This document shows positions 33,294 to 42,567 of a stretch of DNA of 64,000 bases, one piece after another. Source of the DNA: CAWAYR01 sp050250875 (GTDB lineage: Bacteria; Acidobacteriota; Vicinamibacteria; Vicinamibacterales; UBA2999); the NCBI GenBank assembly GCA_050250875.1, contig JBFWNV010000001.1, positions 1,550,001 through 1,614,000 on the forward strand. Direction: 5' to 3'. Under the pieces are notes generated by a model that saw only the letters and a program-made list of their open reading frames with translations, did no database searches and was not told the origin of the DNA. The position numbers and the translations under genes were made by a program. How positions within the stretch are numbered: the stretch's first letter is position 1; every line of letters starts with the position of its first letter.

Positions 33294-33498
33294 GCCGGGC
33301 CCGGAGCATGGCGAACCGCTCCCACACACTGGCCTCGTCGTTACCCCGCCCACGGGTACGCAGGCGTCCAAACGCCCGCAGTCGCGAGATGGCTGCGAGC
33401 TTGTCGCCGGCCGACCGCGGCGCCGCGCTCCGCGCTTCCGCTTCCTGGACGAGCCTCCAGCGCGCGTGCCACGCCCGGATCAGATCGGGATCGCTCAC
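33271..33498 (-). CDS. Small basic partner protein of the nucleotidyltransferase module
   Basis: The 75-residue protein reads (M)SDPDLIRAWHARWRLVQEAE..., rich in Arg and Ala and probably helical, ending ERFAMLRARHGHATRR. Similar small proteins starting with a D/E-L-I-x-x-W pattern are commonly encoded just ahead of AbiEii/MNT-type nucleotidyltransferases. It overlaps the broken transferase by 23 bp. The GTG start lies 6 nt after a TATACT element. If the partner is dead it may persist as an orphan antitoxin (inference). Confidence 0.6.
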   Translation of the reverse strand: MSDPDLIRAWHARWRLVQEAEARSAAPRSAGDKLAAISRLRAFGRLRTRGRGNDEASVWERFAMLRARHGHATRR

Positions 33499-33504
33499 CC
33501 GGCC

Positions 33505-33510
33505 AGTATA
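33505..33510 (-). promoter_or_regulatory. -10 element TATACT, leaderless layout
   Basis: On the minus strand TATACT is followed after 6 nt by the GTG at 33498. No ribosome binding site fits. The rest of the 166-bp gap to 33664 shows nothing notable. Confidence 0.5.
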
Positions 33511-33664
33511 GCCGCGGGGCGATGACGGACTGCGCTTCGACCGGAAGGACGGTGTCGGCGCTCACCGCGCTGGCCTGCGGCCGCCGGGTGACGCGTGACG
33601 ACGACTCGAGCCGCGGCCGCTCGGACGCTCCAGGAGGGTGGGTGGACGACGGCCCGTGATGCGG

Positions 33665-35059
33665 TCAGGCTGTCAGCCACCCGATGGCGGCGAACAGCAC
33701 GGCCGACAGCGCTCCGGCGACCAGCGCGTACGGCATCTGCGTCGTGACGTGGTCCATGTGATCCGAGGCGGCGCCGAACGACGACAGGCACGTCGTATCG
33801 GACACCGGCGAGCAGTGATCGCCGAAGAGCCCGCCGGCGACGACGGCGCCCACGGTGGCGAGCACGCCGGCATCGACGACGCCACCCGACCCGGCCAACG
33901 CCACCGGGAGCGCGAAGGGCATCAGCAGCGCATAAGTGCCCCACGACGTCCCGGTGAAGAACGACATCGCGGCGCCGGTCAGGAACACCACCACGGGCAC
34001 CGCGCCTTCGACCATCCAGTCTTTCGTGAGCGCCACCACGTAGTCCTGCGCCCCGAGTGATTTGGAGACCGCATTGATGGCGTACGCGAGCGCCAGGATG
34101 ATGATCGCGGGCAGCACCCCCTTCACGCCGCGCGTGGCGACGTCGACGGCGTCGTCCACGCTGGCGAAGTGGCCGCCCAGGGCCATGGCCACCGCCTGGT
34201 AGAGCACGGCGGCGAGGAACGCTTCGAGCACCTTGGCCGAGCCGGTGACCGCGAACGTCGCCACGGCCACCGCCAGCACGATCGCGACGGGCACGACCAG
34301 GTAGATCAACAGGTTCTTGCGGGCCTCGGGCCGCGGCTCGATCTCGTCGAGCTCCTGACCGACCAGCGGTGCGGCCCCGTCGCGCAGGGGCTTGCCCTCC
34401 TCGCGCGCGCGCCGTTCCGCCGATCGCATGGGGCCGACCGCGGGCGCCAGCTCGAAGGCGACCAGCCCGGCGAGCCCGACCGCCAGCCAGCCGTACAGGT
34501 TGTAGGGCACGGCCTGGATGAACACGCTCATCGCCGCGTCGACCGTCGCGATCGGGCCATGCCCCGTCATCAAGCCGGCGATGTACACCGCCCAGGCGCT
34601 GATCGGCATCAGGGCCGCGACGGGAGCGCTTCCCGAATCGAGCAGGTAGGCCAGCATCTCCCGCGACACCCGGTAGCGGTCGGTCAGCGGCCGGGCGATC
34701 GGCCCGCTGAAGAGCGGGCTGAAGTAGTCGCTGAAGAAGATGAAGAGCCCGAGGCCCCACGCGAAGCCCTTGGCCGCCCGGGGCGACCGGATGTGCGGTG
34801 ACGCCCAGTCGGCGAACCCGGCGATGACGCCGGCCCGCAGGTAGAAGGCGATCATCACGCCCACGGCCACTTCGATCAGCATCACCCAGACGAAGTCGGC
34901 GTTGCCGAGGGCCTGCTGGAAGGTCTGCACGAGGCCGGTCGCGGGATCGAATCCCGCCACCACGCCGCCGGTGACGCAGCCGACCAGGAGCGCGAACGCG
35001 GCGTTTCTCGTCAGGAACGCCAGCACCAGCGCGACGACGACCGGCAGGAGGGACAGCAT
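33665..35059 (-). CDS. NhaC-family Na+/H+ antiporter
   Basis: The 464-residue polytopic protein has about 11-12 membrane helices. Family segments include ALLVGCVTGGVVAGFDPATG, FFSDYFSPLFSGPIARPLTD, SMSFFTGTSWGTYALLMPFA-like AAMSFFTGTSWGTYALLMPF, and GGLFGDHCSPVSDTTCLSSF. The last two are hallmark regions of NhaC and related malate/lactate or amino-acid antiporters. The gene is the last of three minus-strand genes; its start is 2 bp after the dehydrogenase stop... so in this operon it may exchange an amino acid or organic acid rather than only sodium (inference). Confidence 0.92.
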   Translation of the reverse strand: MLSLLPVVVALVLAFLTRNAAFALLVGCVTGGVVAGFDPATGLVQTFQQALGNADFVWVMLIEVAVGVMIAFYLRAGVIAGFADWASPHIRSPRAAKGFAWGLGLFIFFSDYFSPLFSGPIARPLTDRYRVSREMLAYLLDSGSAPVAALMPISAWAVYIAGLMTGHGPIATVDAAMSVFIQAVPYNLYGWLAVGLAGLVAFELAPAVGPMRSAERRAREEGKPLRDGAAPLVGQELDEIEPRPEARKNLLIYLVVPVAIVLAVAVATFAVTGSAKVLEAFLAAVLYQAVAMALGGHFASVDDAVDVATRGVKGVLPAIIILALAYAINAVSKSLGAQDYVVALTKDWMVEGAVPVVVFLTGAAMSFFTGTSWGTYALLMPFALPVALAGSGGVVDAGVLATVGAVVAGGLFGDHCSPVSDTTCLSSFGAASDHMDHVTTQMPYALVAGALSAVLFAAIGWLTA

Positions 35060-35061
35060 GG

Positions 35062-36249
35062 TCAGGACGCGCTGTCCCGCTCCTCTCGCGAGGTGATGAC
35101 GATGCCGCGGCTGGCGAGGGCGGCGACGAACGCGTCGTAGGGCAGGTCGGTCACCGGCGACAGCAGGCCGCGCTTCGTGACTGCGCCGCTGGCCAGGAAC
35201 TGGGCGCCGACGCTGGCCGTGAACCCCACCGTGCGGCTCATGGCGGTGAGCCCCGACTCGAGATCGCGGCGATCGATGACCTCGCGGACGAGCCGCACGG
35301 GCACCCCGCCGCGGCGACCCGCCACCTCGACGCGGATGATGGCCAGGTCGCGCTCGCCCGGGCCGTACTGCAGCTGGGGCTCCAGCGCCGCCGCCAGGAA
35401 CTTGCGCCGGTTCACCGCCGCGCCTTCGACGACCACGGCGTCGTCGTCCAGCAGGTGCAGATCGACCATCGTGGCCCAGAACGCGCAGTGCCCCGGGTAG
35501 CGCATGGCGTAGCGGCCGGCGCGGCGAAGCCGCCGGTCGTCGAGGCCGAGCTGACGCGCATACGCGAGGGCGTCGCCGTTGGGAAACGCTTCGAGCCGGC
35601 CGACGCCGGCCACCTCGACGTGGTGCACGTGTTGCGGCTGGAACTGCACGCGGTCCGAGAGCTCCACCGGCTGCCCGTCCCGCACCAGGCGCGCCGGGCG
35701 CAGGTACGAGCGCAGCACGCCCTCGAAGGTCCAGCTCACCTTGTATCTGATCGCGTTGGTGGCGGCTGCCGGCTCGGGAATGCCGGCGCCGTAGCTCAGG
35801 ATCTCGGTGACCTCGTCCAGCTGCCGCACCATGTCGCCGAGCATCAGCAGGTCGAGGCCAGGGTCCATGCCCAGCTCGGGCAGCAGCGACACGCCGCGGG
35901 CCTCGGCATCGCGGGCGAGCGCGGCGAGTTCCGGCGTGACGTAGAACGTGTTGATCAGGTGGACGCGGTGGGCGACGGCGGACGCGGCCACCGTGCCGAT
36001 GAACGGGACGGGCAGCAGATCGATGACGACGTCGACGCCGTCGGCCATCAGCCGATCGACGGCCCCGCGGTCGGCGGCGTCGAGGGCCGCGCAGACCACC
36101 TTGTCGCCGTATGCCCGCGCGTGCACGAAGGCCTGAAGGCCCGGCAGATCACGATCGGCGGCGACGACGTTCGAGACGGCGGTGCTGCGGGCCAGGTCGT
36201 GCAACGCCGCCCGCCCCTGCATTCCGGTGCCGAGCAGCAGGATGCGCAT
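35062..36249 (-). CDS. Saccharopine dehydrogenase-family protein (lysine 6-dehydrogenase-like)
   Basis: The 395-residue protein has a Rossmann start MRILLLGTGMQGRAALHDLA, the conserved VIDLLPVPFIGTVAASAVAH, and ELGMDPGLDLLMLGDMVRQL. The catalytic domain includes YKVSWTFEGVLRSYLRPARL. This corresponds to saccharopine-dehydrogenase-like oxidoreductases, including bacterial L-lysine 6-dehydrogenase and related opine or diaminoacid dehydrogenases. Its stop nearly touches the start of the NhaC gene, so they are coupled. The FAD amine oxidase gene lies 52 bp upstream. Exact substrate unknown. Confidence 0.85.
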   Translation of the reverse strand: MRILLLGTGMQGRAALHDLARSTAVSNVVAADRDLPGLQAFVHARAYGDKVVCAALDAADRGAVDRLMADGVDVVIDLLPVPFIGTVAASAVAHRVHLINTFYVTPELAALARDAEARGVSLLPELGMDPGLDLLMLGDMVRQLDEVTEILSYGAGIPEPAAATNAIRYKVSWTFEGVLRSYLRPARLVRDGQPVELSDRVQFQPQHVHHVEVAGVGRLEAFPNGDALAYARQLGLDDRRLRRAGRYAMRYPGHCAFWATMVDLHLLDDDAVVVEGAAVNRRKFLAAALEPQLQYGPGERDLAIIRVEVAGRRGGVPVRLVREVIDRRDLESGLTAMSRTVGFTASVGAQFLASGAVTKRGLLSPVTDLPYDAFVAALASRGIVITSREERDSAS

Positions 36250-36301
36250 GGGTGGCCGAGCGTAGCACGCCCGCCGTTGGTGCCCGGCCTGGCCGCCCGG
36301 G

Positions 36302-37546
36302 CTAGAGGAACCTGGCCGGGTCGAATGGCTCGATCACTTCGGGCGCGCGGCCGGTCGTGAGCAGTTCGGCCACCGCATCGCCGGTACTGGCCGAGAGCGT
36401 CACGCCGAGCATGGCGTGGCCGCTCGCGACGGCCACGTTCCGGAATCCCGGCAGCCATCCGATCACCGGCAATCCATCAGGGGTGACCGGCCGCAGACCG
36501 CTGCCGACGGTGGCGGCATCCGTTCCGGCCGGGAACCCGGTGAGCGCACGCGCCGCGCCCCGGGCGAGGGCGGCGACCCGTTCCGGCCGCACGACGTCGT
36601 TGACGCCCGAGAACTCCATCGTGCCCGCGACGCGGATCATCCCGTCCATCGGCGAGGCGACCAGTCGCGCCTCCGCGAAGTCGATCGGCCGGCCCAGCGG
36701 CACGGGCGGCGGGCGGTAGTCGAGGCAGTAGCCCTTTCCCGCCTGAATCGGCAGCGCGAGGCCCAGCGTCCGCGTCACGTCGCTCGTGCGCGCCCCGGCT
36801 GCGATCACGAACGCATCGCCTTCGACGCGCCCGGCAGTGGTCTCCACCGCCCGGGCCTGGCCACGGGCGTGATCGACGCCGACCACGCGGGTCCCGGTGC
36901 GGAAGACGACGCCGCGCGCCCGCAGCCAGTCGGTGAGCCCGCTGGTGAGGGTCTCGGGCTGGACGTGACGTTCGCCCGCGTACCAGAACCCGCCGGCGAT
37001 CGACGCGCTCAGCGCCGGCTCCATCTCGCGCACGTCTTTCGCGCCGTACGGGACCGGCGGCGTGATGCCGTACCTCACCAGGGGCTCGAGCGCCGCCAGG
37101 TCGTGCTCCAGGGCGGCCGCCGAATGGAACACGAAGAGGATGCCGGCCCGGTGCATCTCGTACCGCACTCCGGCCGCCTGCATCTCGTCGAACAGCTCGA
37201 AGGTGCGGGCGTTGAGGGCCGTCGTGGCGCGAAGCCCGTGGGCGTAGGCCCGGGCATTGCAGTGCCGCCAGAACCCGACGAGCCAGCGCAGGTACTCCGC
37301 GTCGAGCGCGGGCCGCAGATACAGCGGGCTGTCGGAGCGCAGCATCCACCGGAGCGACTGCCCGACCAGGCCGGGCGCTGGCACGGGCCCGGCCAGCGAC
37401 GGACAGATCCAGCCGGCGTTGACGACGGACGCGCCGTGGCTGCCCCCGTGCGATTCGACGACGGTAACGGCGGCCCCGCGTCGATGCAGCGCGTACGCCG
37501 TCGCCAGGCCGATGATCCCGCCGCCGACGATCACGACACGGGTCAT
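36302..37546 (-). CDS. FAD-dependent D-amino acid dehydrogenase-like oxidoreductase (DadA family)
   Basis: The 414-residue DAO-fold protein starts VVIVGGGIIGLATAYALHRR, followed by SHGASVVNAGWICPSLAGPV, the DadA-type substrate-proximal region. Later motifs are GGFWYAGERHVQPETLTSGL, FVIAAGARTSDVTRTLG and GSGLRPVTPDGLPVIGWLPG with the GHAMLGVTLSASTG tail. It would oxidise a D-amino acid or secondary amine and pass electrons to the respiratory chain. The operon with a saccharopine-dehydrogenase-like enzyme and a NhaC transporter suggests use of a specific amino acid such as a lysine or proline derivative (inference). Confidence 0.88.
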   Translation of the reverse strand: MTRVVIVGGGIIGLATAYALHRRGAAVTVVESHGGSHGASVVNAGWICPSLAGPVPAPGLVGQSLRWMLRSDSPLYLRPALDAEYLRWLVGFWRHCNARAYAHGLRATTALNARTFELFDEMQAAGVRYEMHRAGILFVFHSAAALEHDLAALEPLVRYGITPPVPYGAKDVREMEPALSASIAGGFWYAGERHVQPETLTSGLTDWLRARGVVFRTGTRVVGVDHARGQARAVETTAGRVEGDAFVIAAGARTSDVTRTLGLALPIQAGKGYCLDYRPPPVPLGRPIDFAEARLVASPMDGMIRVAGTMEFSGVNDVVRPERVAALARGAARALTGFPAGTDAATVGSGLRPVTPDGLPVIGWLPGFRNVAVASGHAMLGVTLSASTGDAVAELLTTGRAPEVIEPFDPARFL

Positions 37547-37734
37547 GACGCTACGCGGGAACGCACGTCAGCCTGATCACATCCCCGTCCATGCGCTCGC
37601 CGGCCGGGGCGGGCGTCGGCGTCGTCGCTCATCGGCGTCCATTATTGCGCCGTTGATGGAGCGACGCGGCGACCGCGAGCGGCTGTCTCCGCCACGATGC
37701 ACCGCGAGACGCGCCGGGAGTATGTTCTCTCCGA

Positions 37735-38445
37735 GTGGGCGCCTTCTCGGCCTTCACGCCGCTGCACGTCGTCACGGTCGCCTTCCTGGCGCTCGCCATC
37801 GCCCTGCTCTGTGCGGCGGGGTGGCGGCTGCGCGAGACGCGCCACCAGCGCACCTTCGAACGCGGTCTCGCAATCGGCGTGGCAGTGCTCTGGGTCGGGT
37901 ACCACGTCTACGACGGCCTTCAGAACGGCTGGAGCGTGCGCTACTCCCTTCCCCTCGATCTGTGCGACCTGGCTGCCGGCGTCGCGGGGCTGACCTTCGC
38001 GTGGCCGGGGCGCTGGCGGCACGCGCTGGCCTGGTTCTGGGGCACCGCGCTCAGCACGCAGGCGGTGATCACGCCCGACCTCGACCGTGGTCCCTCGACG
38101 CTGGCCTTCTGGGCGTTCTGGCTGTACCACGCCTTCGTCGTCGGGGCGGGGGTCTACGTGGTGACGGTCCGGGGCTTCCGGCCCGGCTGGCGCGACCTGC
38201 GGCTCGCGGTCGGGGCCGGGGTGGCCTACGCCGTGGCGATGTTCACCGTCGATGCCGCCTTCGACGTGAACTACGGCTACTTCGGACGGCATCTGCCGGC
38301 CACGCCGACCCTGCTCGACTACCTGGGCCCGTGGCCGCTGCGCGCCGTCTTCATGGTGCTCATCGCCGCCGCCGCGATGTGGCTCTGCTGGGTGCCGTGG
38401 CGCCTGGCGGGTAGTATCTCCTCGTGCGCAAGGCCTTCGTCCTGA
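37735..38445 (+). CDS. YwaF/TIGR02206-like integral membrane protein
   Basis: The 236-residue protein is predicted to have seven membrane helices. It shows the family pattern FTPLHVVTVAFLALAIAL, YSLPLDLCDLAAGVAGL (Leu-Pro-x-x-x-C-D), WFWGTALSTQAVITPDL and FDVNYGYFGRHLPATPTLLD. Function of the family is unknown. The GTG start lies 8 nt after a TATGTT element. Its 3' end overlaps the next gene by 22 bp, so the two are co-expressed. The 188 bp upstream show nothing else. Confidence 0.83.
   Translation: MGAFSAFTPLHVVTVAFLALAIALLCAAGWRLRETRHQRTFERGLAIGVAVLWVGYHVYDGLQNGWSVRYSLPLDLCDLAAGVAGLTFAWPGRWRHALAWFWGTALSTQAVITPDLDRGPSTLAFWAFWLYHAFVVGAGVYVVTVRGFRPGWRDLRLAVGAGVAYAVAMFTVDAAFDVNYGYFGRHLPATPTLLDYLGPWPLRAVFMVLIAAAAMWLCWVPWRLAGSISSCARPSS
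38412..38417 (+). promoter_or_regulatory. -10-like element TAGTAT, leaderless layout
   Basis: TAGTAT is followed after 6 nt by the GTG at 38424. It lies within the end of the preceding gene, so it may give the lipoprotein gene its own promoter. Confidence 0.4.
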
Positions 38446-39530
38446 CCCTGTGTGTCGTCGTGCTGGCGGCCTGCCGCATGGCGCCGCCGGTCCCGTCAGC
38501 GCCGCCCGAACTGCCGCCGCTCACGGCCGAAAGCGCGTCCAACTTCGCCAGAATCACGCTTCGCTGTGTGGCCAAGGCGTATCCGAGCCAGCCCGGCTAC
38601 GTGCTGAACGCCGCCGAGGACGTGCTCCTGCCCGACGTGGTGCACCCCGCGTTCTACGGCTGCTATGACTGGCACTCGTCGGTCCACGGCCATTGGATGC
38701 TGGCGCGGCTCCTGCGCCTGTTCCCGTCGCTCCCGGAGGCGCCGGCGATTGTCGAAGCGCTCGACCGCAACCTCACCGCCGCGAACCTTGCGGTGGAGGC
38801 CGCCTACTTCACGCGGCCGGGCACGGCGGCGTTCGAGCGGCTGTACGGGTGGGCCTGGACGCTCAAGCTCGCCGAGGAGCTGCACCGGTCGTCGTCGCCG
38901 GATGCGAAGCGGTGGGAGCAGCACCTGCAGCCGCTGACGACCGCGATCGTCAAACGCTACCTCGACTTCCTGCCGAAGCAGACGTATCCGATTCGCACCG
39001 GGGTGCACCCGAACACGGCGTTCGGGCTCGGGTTCGCGCTCGACTACGCGATTGCGCTCGGCGATGCGCCCCTGAAGGAACTCGTCGTCGCGCGCAGCCG
39101 CGACTACTTTCTCGGCGACACCGACTACCCGGCCAAGCTCGAGCCGAGTGGCTCAGACTTCCTGTCGCCGGCGCTGGTCGAGGCCGATCTGATGCGGCGG
39201 GTGCTGCCGCCGGCGGAGTTCGCCCGGTGGTTCGCCGCGTACCTGCCGGCGATGGGCGACGGCCAGCCCGGGAATCTGCTGACCATCGCGGTGGTCACGG
39301 ATCGATCCGACCCGCAGCTCGGCCACCTCGACGGCCTGAACCTGAGCCGCGCCTGGGCGATGCGAAACATCGCCGCGGCGTTGCCGCCAGAGGCGCGCGC
39401 CCGCGCCTTTCTGGCCGCCGCCGGGCACACCCACGCGGTCGACGCGCTCCAGCACGTGGCCACCGGTCACTACGAGGGCGAACACTGGCTGGCGTCGTTC
39501 GCCGTGTTCCTCCTGACCGAGACACCCTGA
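38424..39530 (+). CDS. DUF2891 lipoprotein
   Basis: The 368-residue protein has a lipoprotein signal (LTLCVVVLAACRMAP) and then an all-helical DUF2891 domain. Characteristic text is HPAFYGCYDWHSSVHGHWML, GWAWTLKLAEELH, RTGVHPNTAFGLGFALDYA, SGSDFLSPALVEADLMRRVL and the Trp/His-rich HYEGEHWLASFAVFLL tail. The alpha/alpha toroid-like arrangement recalls glycoside-processing enzymes, but the family is uncharacterised. It starts inside the preceding membrane-protein gene. Confidence 0.88.
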   Translation: MRKAFVLTLCVVVLAACRMAPPVPSAPPELPPLTAESASNFARITLRCVAKAYPSQPGYVLNAAEDVLLPDVVHPAFYGCYDWHSSVHGHWMLARLLRLFPSLPEAPAIVEALDRNLTAANLAVEAAYFTRPGTAAFERLYGWAWTLKLAEELHRSSSPDAKRWEQHLQPLTTAIVKRYLDFLPKQTYPIRTGVHPNTAFGLGFALDYAIALGDAPLKELVVARSRDYFLGDTDYPAKLEPSGSDFLSPALVEADLMRRVLPPAEFARWFAAYLPAMGDGQPGNLLTIAVVTDRSDPQLGHLDGLNLSRAWAMRNIAAALPPEARARAFLAAAGHTHAVDALQHVATGHYEGEHWLASFAVFLLTETP

Positions 39531-39531
39531 G

Positions 39532-39545
39532 GCACCGCTCGGTGC
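39532..39545. terminator. Hairpin after the DUF2891 gene
   Basis: GCACCG / CGGTGC form a perfect 6-bp stem right after the stop. A second small dyad (GAGC-GT-GCTC) follows at 39558-39567. The genes on either side converge, so this may stop both. Confidence 0.45.
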
Positions 39546-39636
39546 AGCTCACGGCACGAGCGTGCTCGGCGGCACGTTGACCGGAACGCGCTGACAACGC
39601 GACACCACGCATGTGGGCCGAGTATGGAGTTGCGCC

Positions 39637-42567
39637 CTACCGAAGAGCCGACCTCACGACGAAGTCCGGGTCGGCGACCGCCACCCATCCCTCGAGCTCC
39701 TGGACCAGGGCGGCAACCTGTTCGGTGCGGCCGCGGCGGCGTTCGATGTCGAGGAGGTGGGTCCTGGTCATCAGCCAGGTGAATCCATGCACGCCATTCT
39801 GCGGGTAGACCGTACGGTGCAGGCCATCCAGTCGGCGCAGGATGTCGACGGCCCCGGGGATGTCGCCGCGGCGTTCGAGTTGCCGGGCGATGCCGTCGAC
39901 GGCCAGCACGTGCTGGTAGTCGCCAGGGGGGCGCGTCGCGACCACGCCCTGGAGCGCGCGCAGCGCCGCCTCGTCGTCCGCCACGGCGCCGCCGGCCTGC
40001 AGCTCACTGGCCAGCCAGCGCCAGGCGGGTGGATCACCGAGCCAGGGCTCGACGGCCTGACGGCACTGATCCGCCAGGCCGGTTCGCAGCAGCGCCCAGC
40101 AGGGCATGAGGACGCGCTCCGGCCCCTTGGTCCTGAGGGTCTGGGCCCAGGCCGGCACGGCGCGGGCCAGCCTCGCCCGCGCGCCCGCGACGTCGCCACG
40201 AGCCAGCGCCGCATACCCGAGCAGCATGTCGCGCTCGGCAGCATCCGGCATGCGCTGGAATGCGTGCTCGGCCGCGGCGACACGACCCAGCGTCAGGTTC
40301 ATCTGCGCGCGGGCATAGGCGTGCCACTCGCTGGGCGGCGCCCCGGCGCTGGCGCGGTCCAGCAGGGCCGCGGCATCAGCGACGCGTCCGTCGGCCCAAG
40401 CCGCGAACGCCGGCAGCAGCTCGAACCAGGCGTCCATCGATGCTCCGTCGAGGCCCGGGGGTCGCTCCAGGTTCGCAGCCCGCGTCGCCAGCGCCACGGC
40501 GTCCGCCATGCGTTCGCCGTTCATCAGCAGGCGCATCGCCAGGTTCACCAGCAACGACGGGTCGTGGGGACGCAGCTGGACGAGGCGTTCCCGCAGCCGG
40601 ATCTCGTCGCGGAAGCGGCCGCTCACCGCGTAGGCGCCGGTCAGGTTGTTGTGGCCCCAGAAGTCGTTCGGCTGTTCGTCGATCAGCGCCTCGTAGGCGG
40701 CGATTGCCCGCGGCAGGTCCTCCTTCATCTGGTAGTAACTGCCCTCGATGAAGTAGCGCTCCCGAGCCGGCAGCCCGGCCGCGAGCTGCAGCGCCTGTTC
40801 GGCGACCGGCATCCAGGCGCTCGCCCCGCGAGCCTGATTCCGCTGGCAGTGGGCGAGCATGATCAAGGCGGACGCGAAGCCGGGATCGCGCCGTACCGCA
40901 TCGGTCAGCCGCAGCTCGGCCGCGGCCCAGCGCCGCTGATCCACCAGGGCGAGGCCTGCCGAGTAGTCGCCGAGGGCGTCGAGCGAGCTGGTCGTCACCC
41001 GGGCCAGTTGCAGATCGGACGCCACGCGCCCGCGGTCGTCGCCCATCGCGGCCCGGATCTTGGCCGCAAGGGATCGCACGCCGTCGAGCAGCGAATCGAC
41101 ATCCGCCACCTCGACGCTCGCCTGCACCACGGGGGCGCCGCCGGAGGCGTGGTCGATCACCACGCTGAGCACGTAGCGTGCGCGCAGGCGATCGATGCGC
41201 CCGCTGGCGATCAGGTCGATCGTGCCGTCCCGCAGCGCGACCTCGCGCGCGGTGCCGGGGTCGAGCGATTGGGAGGGCGGCCGCCTCATCAACCGGAGCG
41301 AGTCGGCAATTCGCTCGGGCGGCACCACCGAGACCGCCCGCGACTGCATCAGCTCACGCGCGAACGCGAACTCCACGGCGTCGTCCAGGCGGCGGTCGCC
41401 CGTCTCGTTGACGAACGCCCCGACGAGCACGAAGCGGGGCGTCGTGTTGCCGGTGCCGGTGGACCAGGACAGGCCAAGCCCTGCCGCCAGCGCCAGCACC
41501 GCCGCTGCGGCGGCCAGGTGCAACGCGCCCCACCTGACCCGGGTGGATGCGACGAGCGCGGCGCCAAACGCCGCCGCCGACGGGTAACGCCTGGACGGGA
41601 CTGGTTCCAGCGCGCGTTCGATAACGCCGGCCACGGCTGGCGGGACGTCGCGACGCCGTTCGCGGAGGGGCACCCGCCGATCCGCCAGGAACGCATCGCG
41701 CAGGTCGGCTACCGATCGGCCGCTCACGGGATACGCGGCGGTGGCGAGGTGGTAGAGAAGGACGCCCAGGCTGTAGACGTCGCTGGCCGCCGACGCGGCC
41801 GCGCCGCCGAGCACTTCGGGGGCGAGATAGAGGGGAGTGCCCGCGAGGTCGTTGACCGACCCGTCGCGGTTCACGTCATGGCTGGTCCCGAAGTCGGCGA
41901 GCAGGATCCGGCCGTCGCCGCCGCGCATCACGTTGTGGGCCTTGATGTCGCGATGCAGCAGTCCGGCCGCGTGCACGGCGGACACGGCGCCACAGAGCGC
42001 GGTGCCGATCGAGACCAGTTCGTCCGCGGCGAAGCAGCCGCGCTCGCCGAGTTCCTGCTCGAGCGTGCGGCCCTCCACCAGCTCCATCCAGATGCCGACA
42101 CGTCCGCCGACGCGTTCGGCGCCGTAGACGGCGACGACGTTGGGGTGGCGCACGCGGGCGAGGAGCCGTGCCTCCTGGACGACGCCGGCATCGGCCGTAT
42201 CGCTGGCGGGACCGGCGTGCAGCAGCTTGAGCGCCACGGGACGGTCGAGTCGCACGTCCCGGGCGGCGAACACGTCGCCGTGCGTGCCGCGGCCGATACG
42301 TTCCGCCACTTGCAGCGGTCCCCAGGCCGACCCTGGCGCGAGCTCGTCCTCTGGCCCGTCGGCGTGTGCCGCGGTCGATGTCGGGCGCTGCGTCTCGGGC
42401 GCGGGAGAGGGCGAGGCATGGATCGCGGCGATGCGCTCGACCAGGCGCAGCTGCCGGATCACCGCGGCCGACCGGGCATCGGACTCGTCGGCCACCCGGC
42501 TCCAGTCCACGATGGCGCCGTCGCCAACCGCCGCGGCGACGTCAATCAGTCGCGGGTCCGCGCTCAC
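39637..42567 (-). CDS. Transmembrane Ser/Thr kinase with C-terminal TPR-rich region
   Basis: The 976-residue protein starts at a GTG preceded by GGAGGAG. The N-terminal segment (QLRLVERIAAIHAS) matches the kinase at 27132. The kinase domain has IGRGTHGDVFAAR, Lys114, HRDIKAHN (205-212), DFGTSHD and GTPLYLAPEVLGG. A membrane helix (LHLAAAAAVLALAAGLGLSW) is followed by a TolB-like FVLVGAFVNETGDRRLDDAV domain. Many TPR-like helical repeats follow, such as AAELRLTDAVRRDPGFASAL and IAAYEALIDEQPNDFWGHNN. It overlaps its sigma gene by 26 bp. The propeller of its paralogue is replaced here by TPRs. Confidence 0.93.
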   Translation of the reverse strand: MSADPRLIDVAAAVGDGAIVDWSRVADESDARSAAVIRQLRLVERIAAIHASPSPAPETQRPTSTAAHADGPEDELAPGSAWGPLQVAERIGRGTHGDVFAARDVRLDRPVALKLLHAGPASDTADAGVVQEARLLARVRHPNVVAVYGAERVGGRVGIWMELVEGRTLEQELGERGCFAADELVSIGTALCGAVSAVHAAGLLHRDIKAHNVMRGGDGRILLADFGTSHDVNRDGSVNDLAGTPLYLAPEVLGGAAASAASDVYSLGVLLYHLATAAYPVSGRSVADLRDAFLADRRVPLRERRRDVPPAVAGVIERALEPVPSRRYPSAAAFGAALVASTRVRWGALHLAAAAAVLALAAGLGLSWSTGTGNTTPRFVLVGAFVNETGDRRLDDAVEFAFARELMQSRAVSVVPPERIADSLRLMRRPPSQSLDPGTAREVALRDGTIDLIASGRIDRLRARYVLSVVIDHASGGAPVVQASVEVADVDSLLDGVRSLAAKIRAAMGDDRGRVASDLQLARVTTSSLDALGDYSAGLALVDQRRWAAAELRLTDAVRRDPGFASALIMLAHCQRNQARGASAWMPVAEQALQLAAGLPARERYFIEGSYYQMKEDLPRAIAAYEALIDEQPNDFWGHNNLTGAYAVSGRFRDEIRLRERLVQLRPHDPSLLVNLAMRLLMNGERMADAVALATRAANLERPPGLDGASMDAWFELLPAFAAWADGRVADAAALLDRASAGAPPSEWHAYARAQMNLTLGRVAAAEHAFQRMPDAAERDMLLGYAALARGDVAGARARLARAVPAWAQTLRTKGPERVLMPCWALLRTGLADQCRQAVEPWLGDPPAWRWLASELQAGGAVADDEAALRALQGVVATRPPGDYQHVLAVDGIARQLERRGDIPGAVDILRRLDGLHRTVYPQNGVHGFTWLMTRTHLLDIERRRGRTEQVAALVQELEGWVAVADPDFVVRSALR

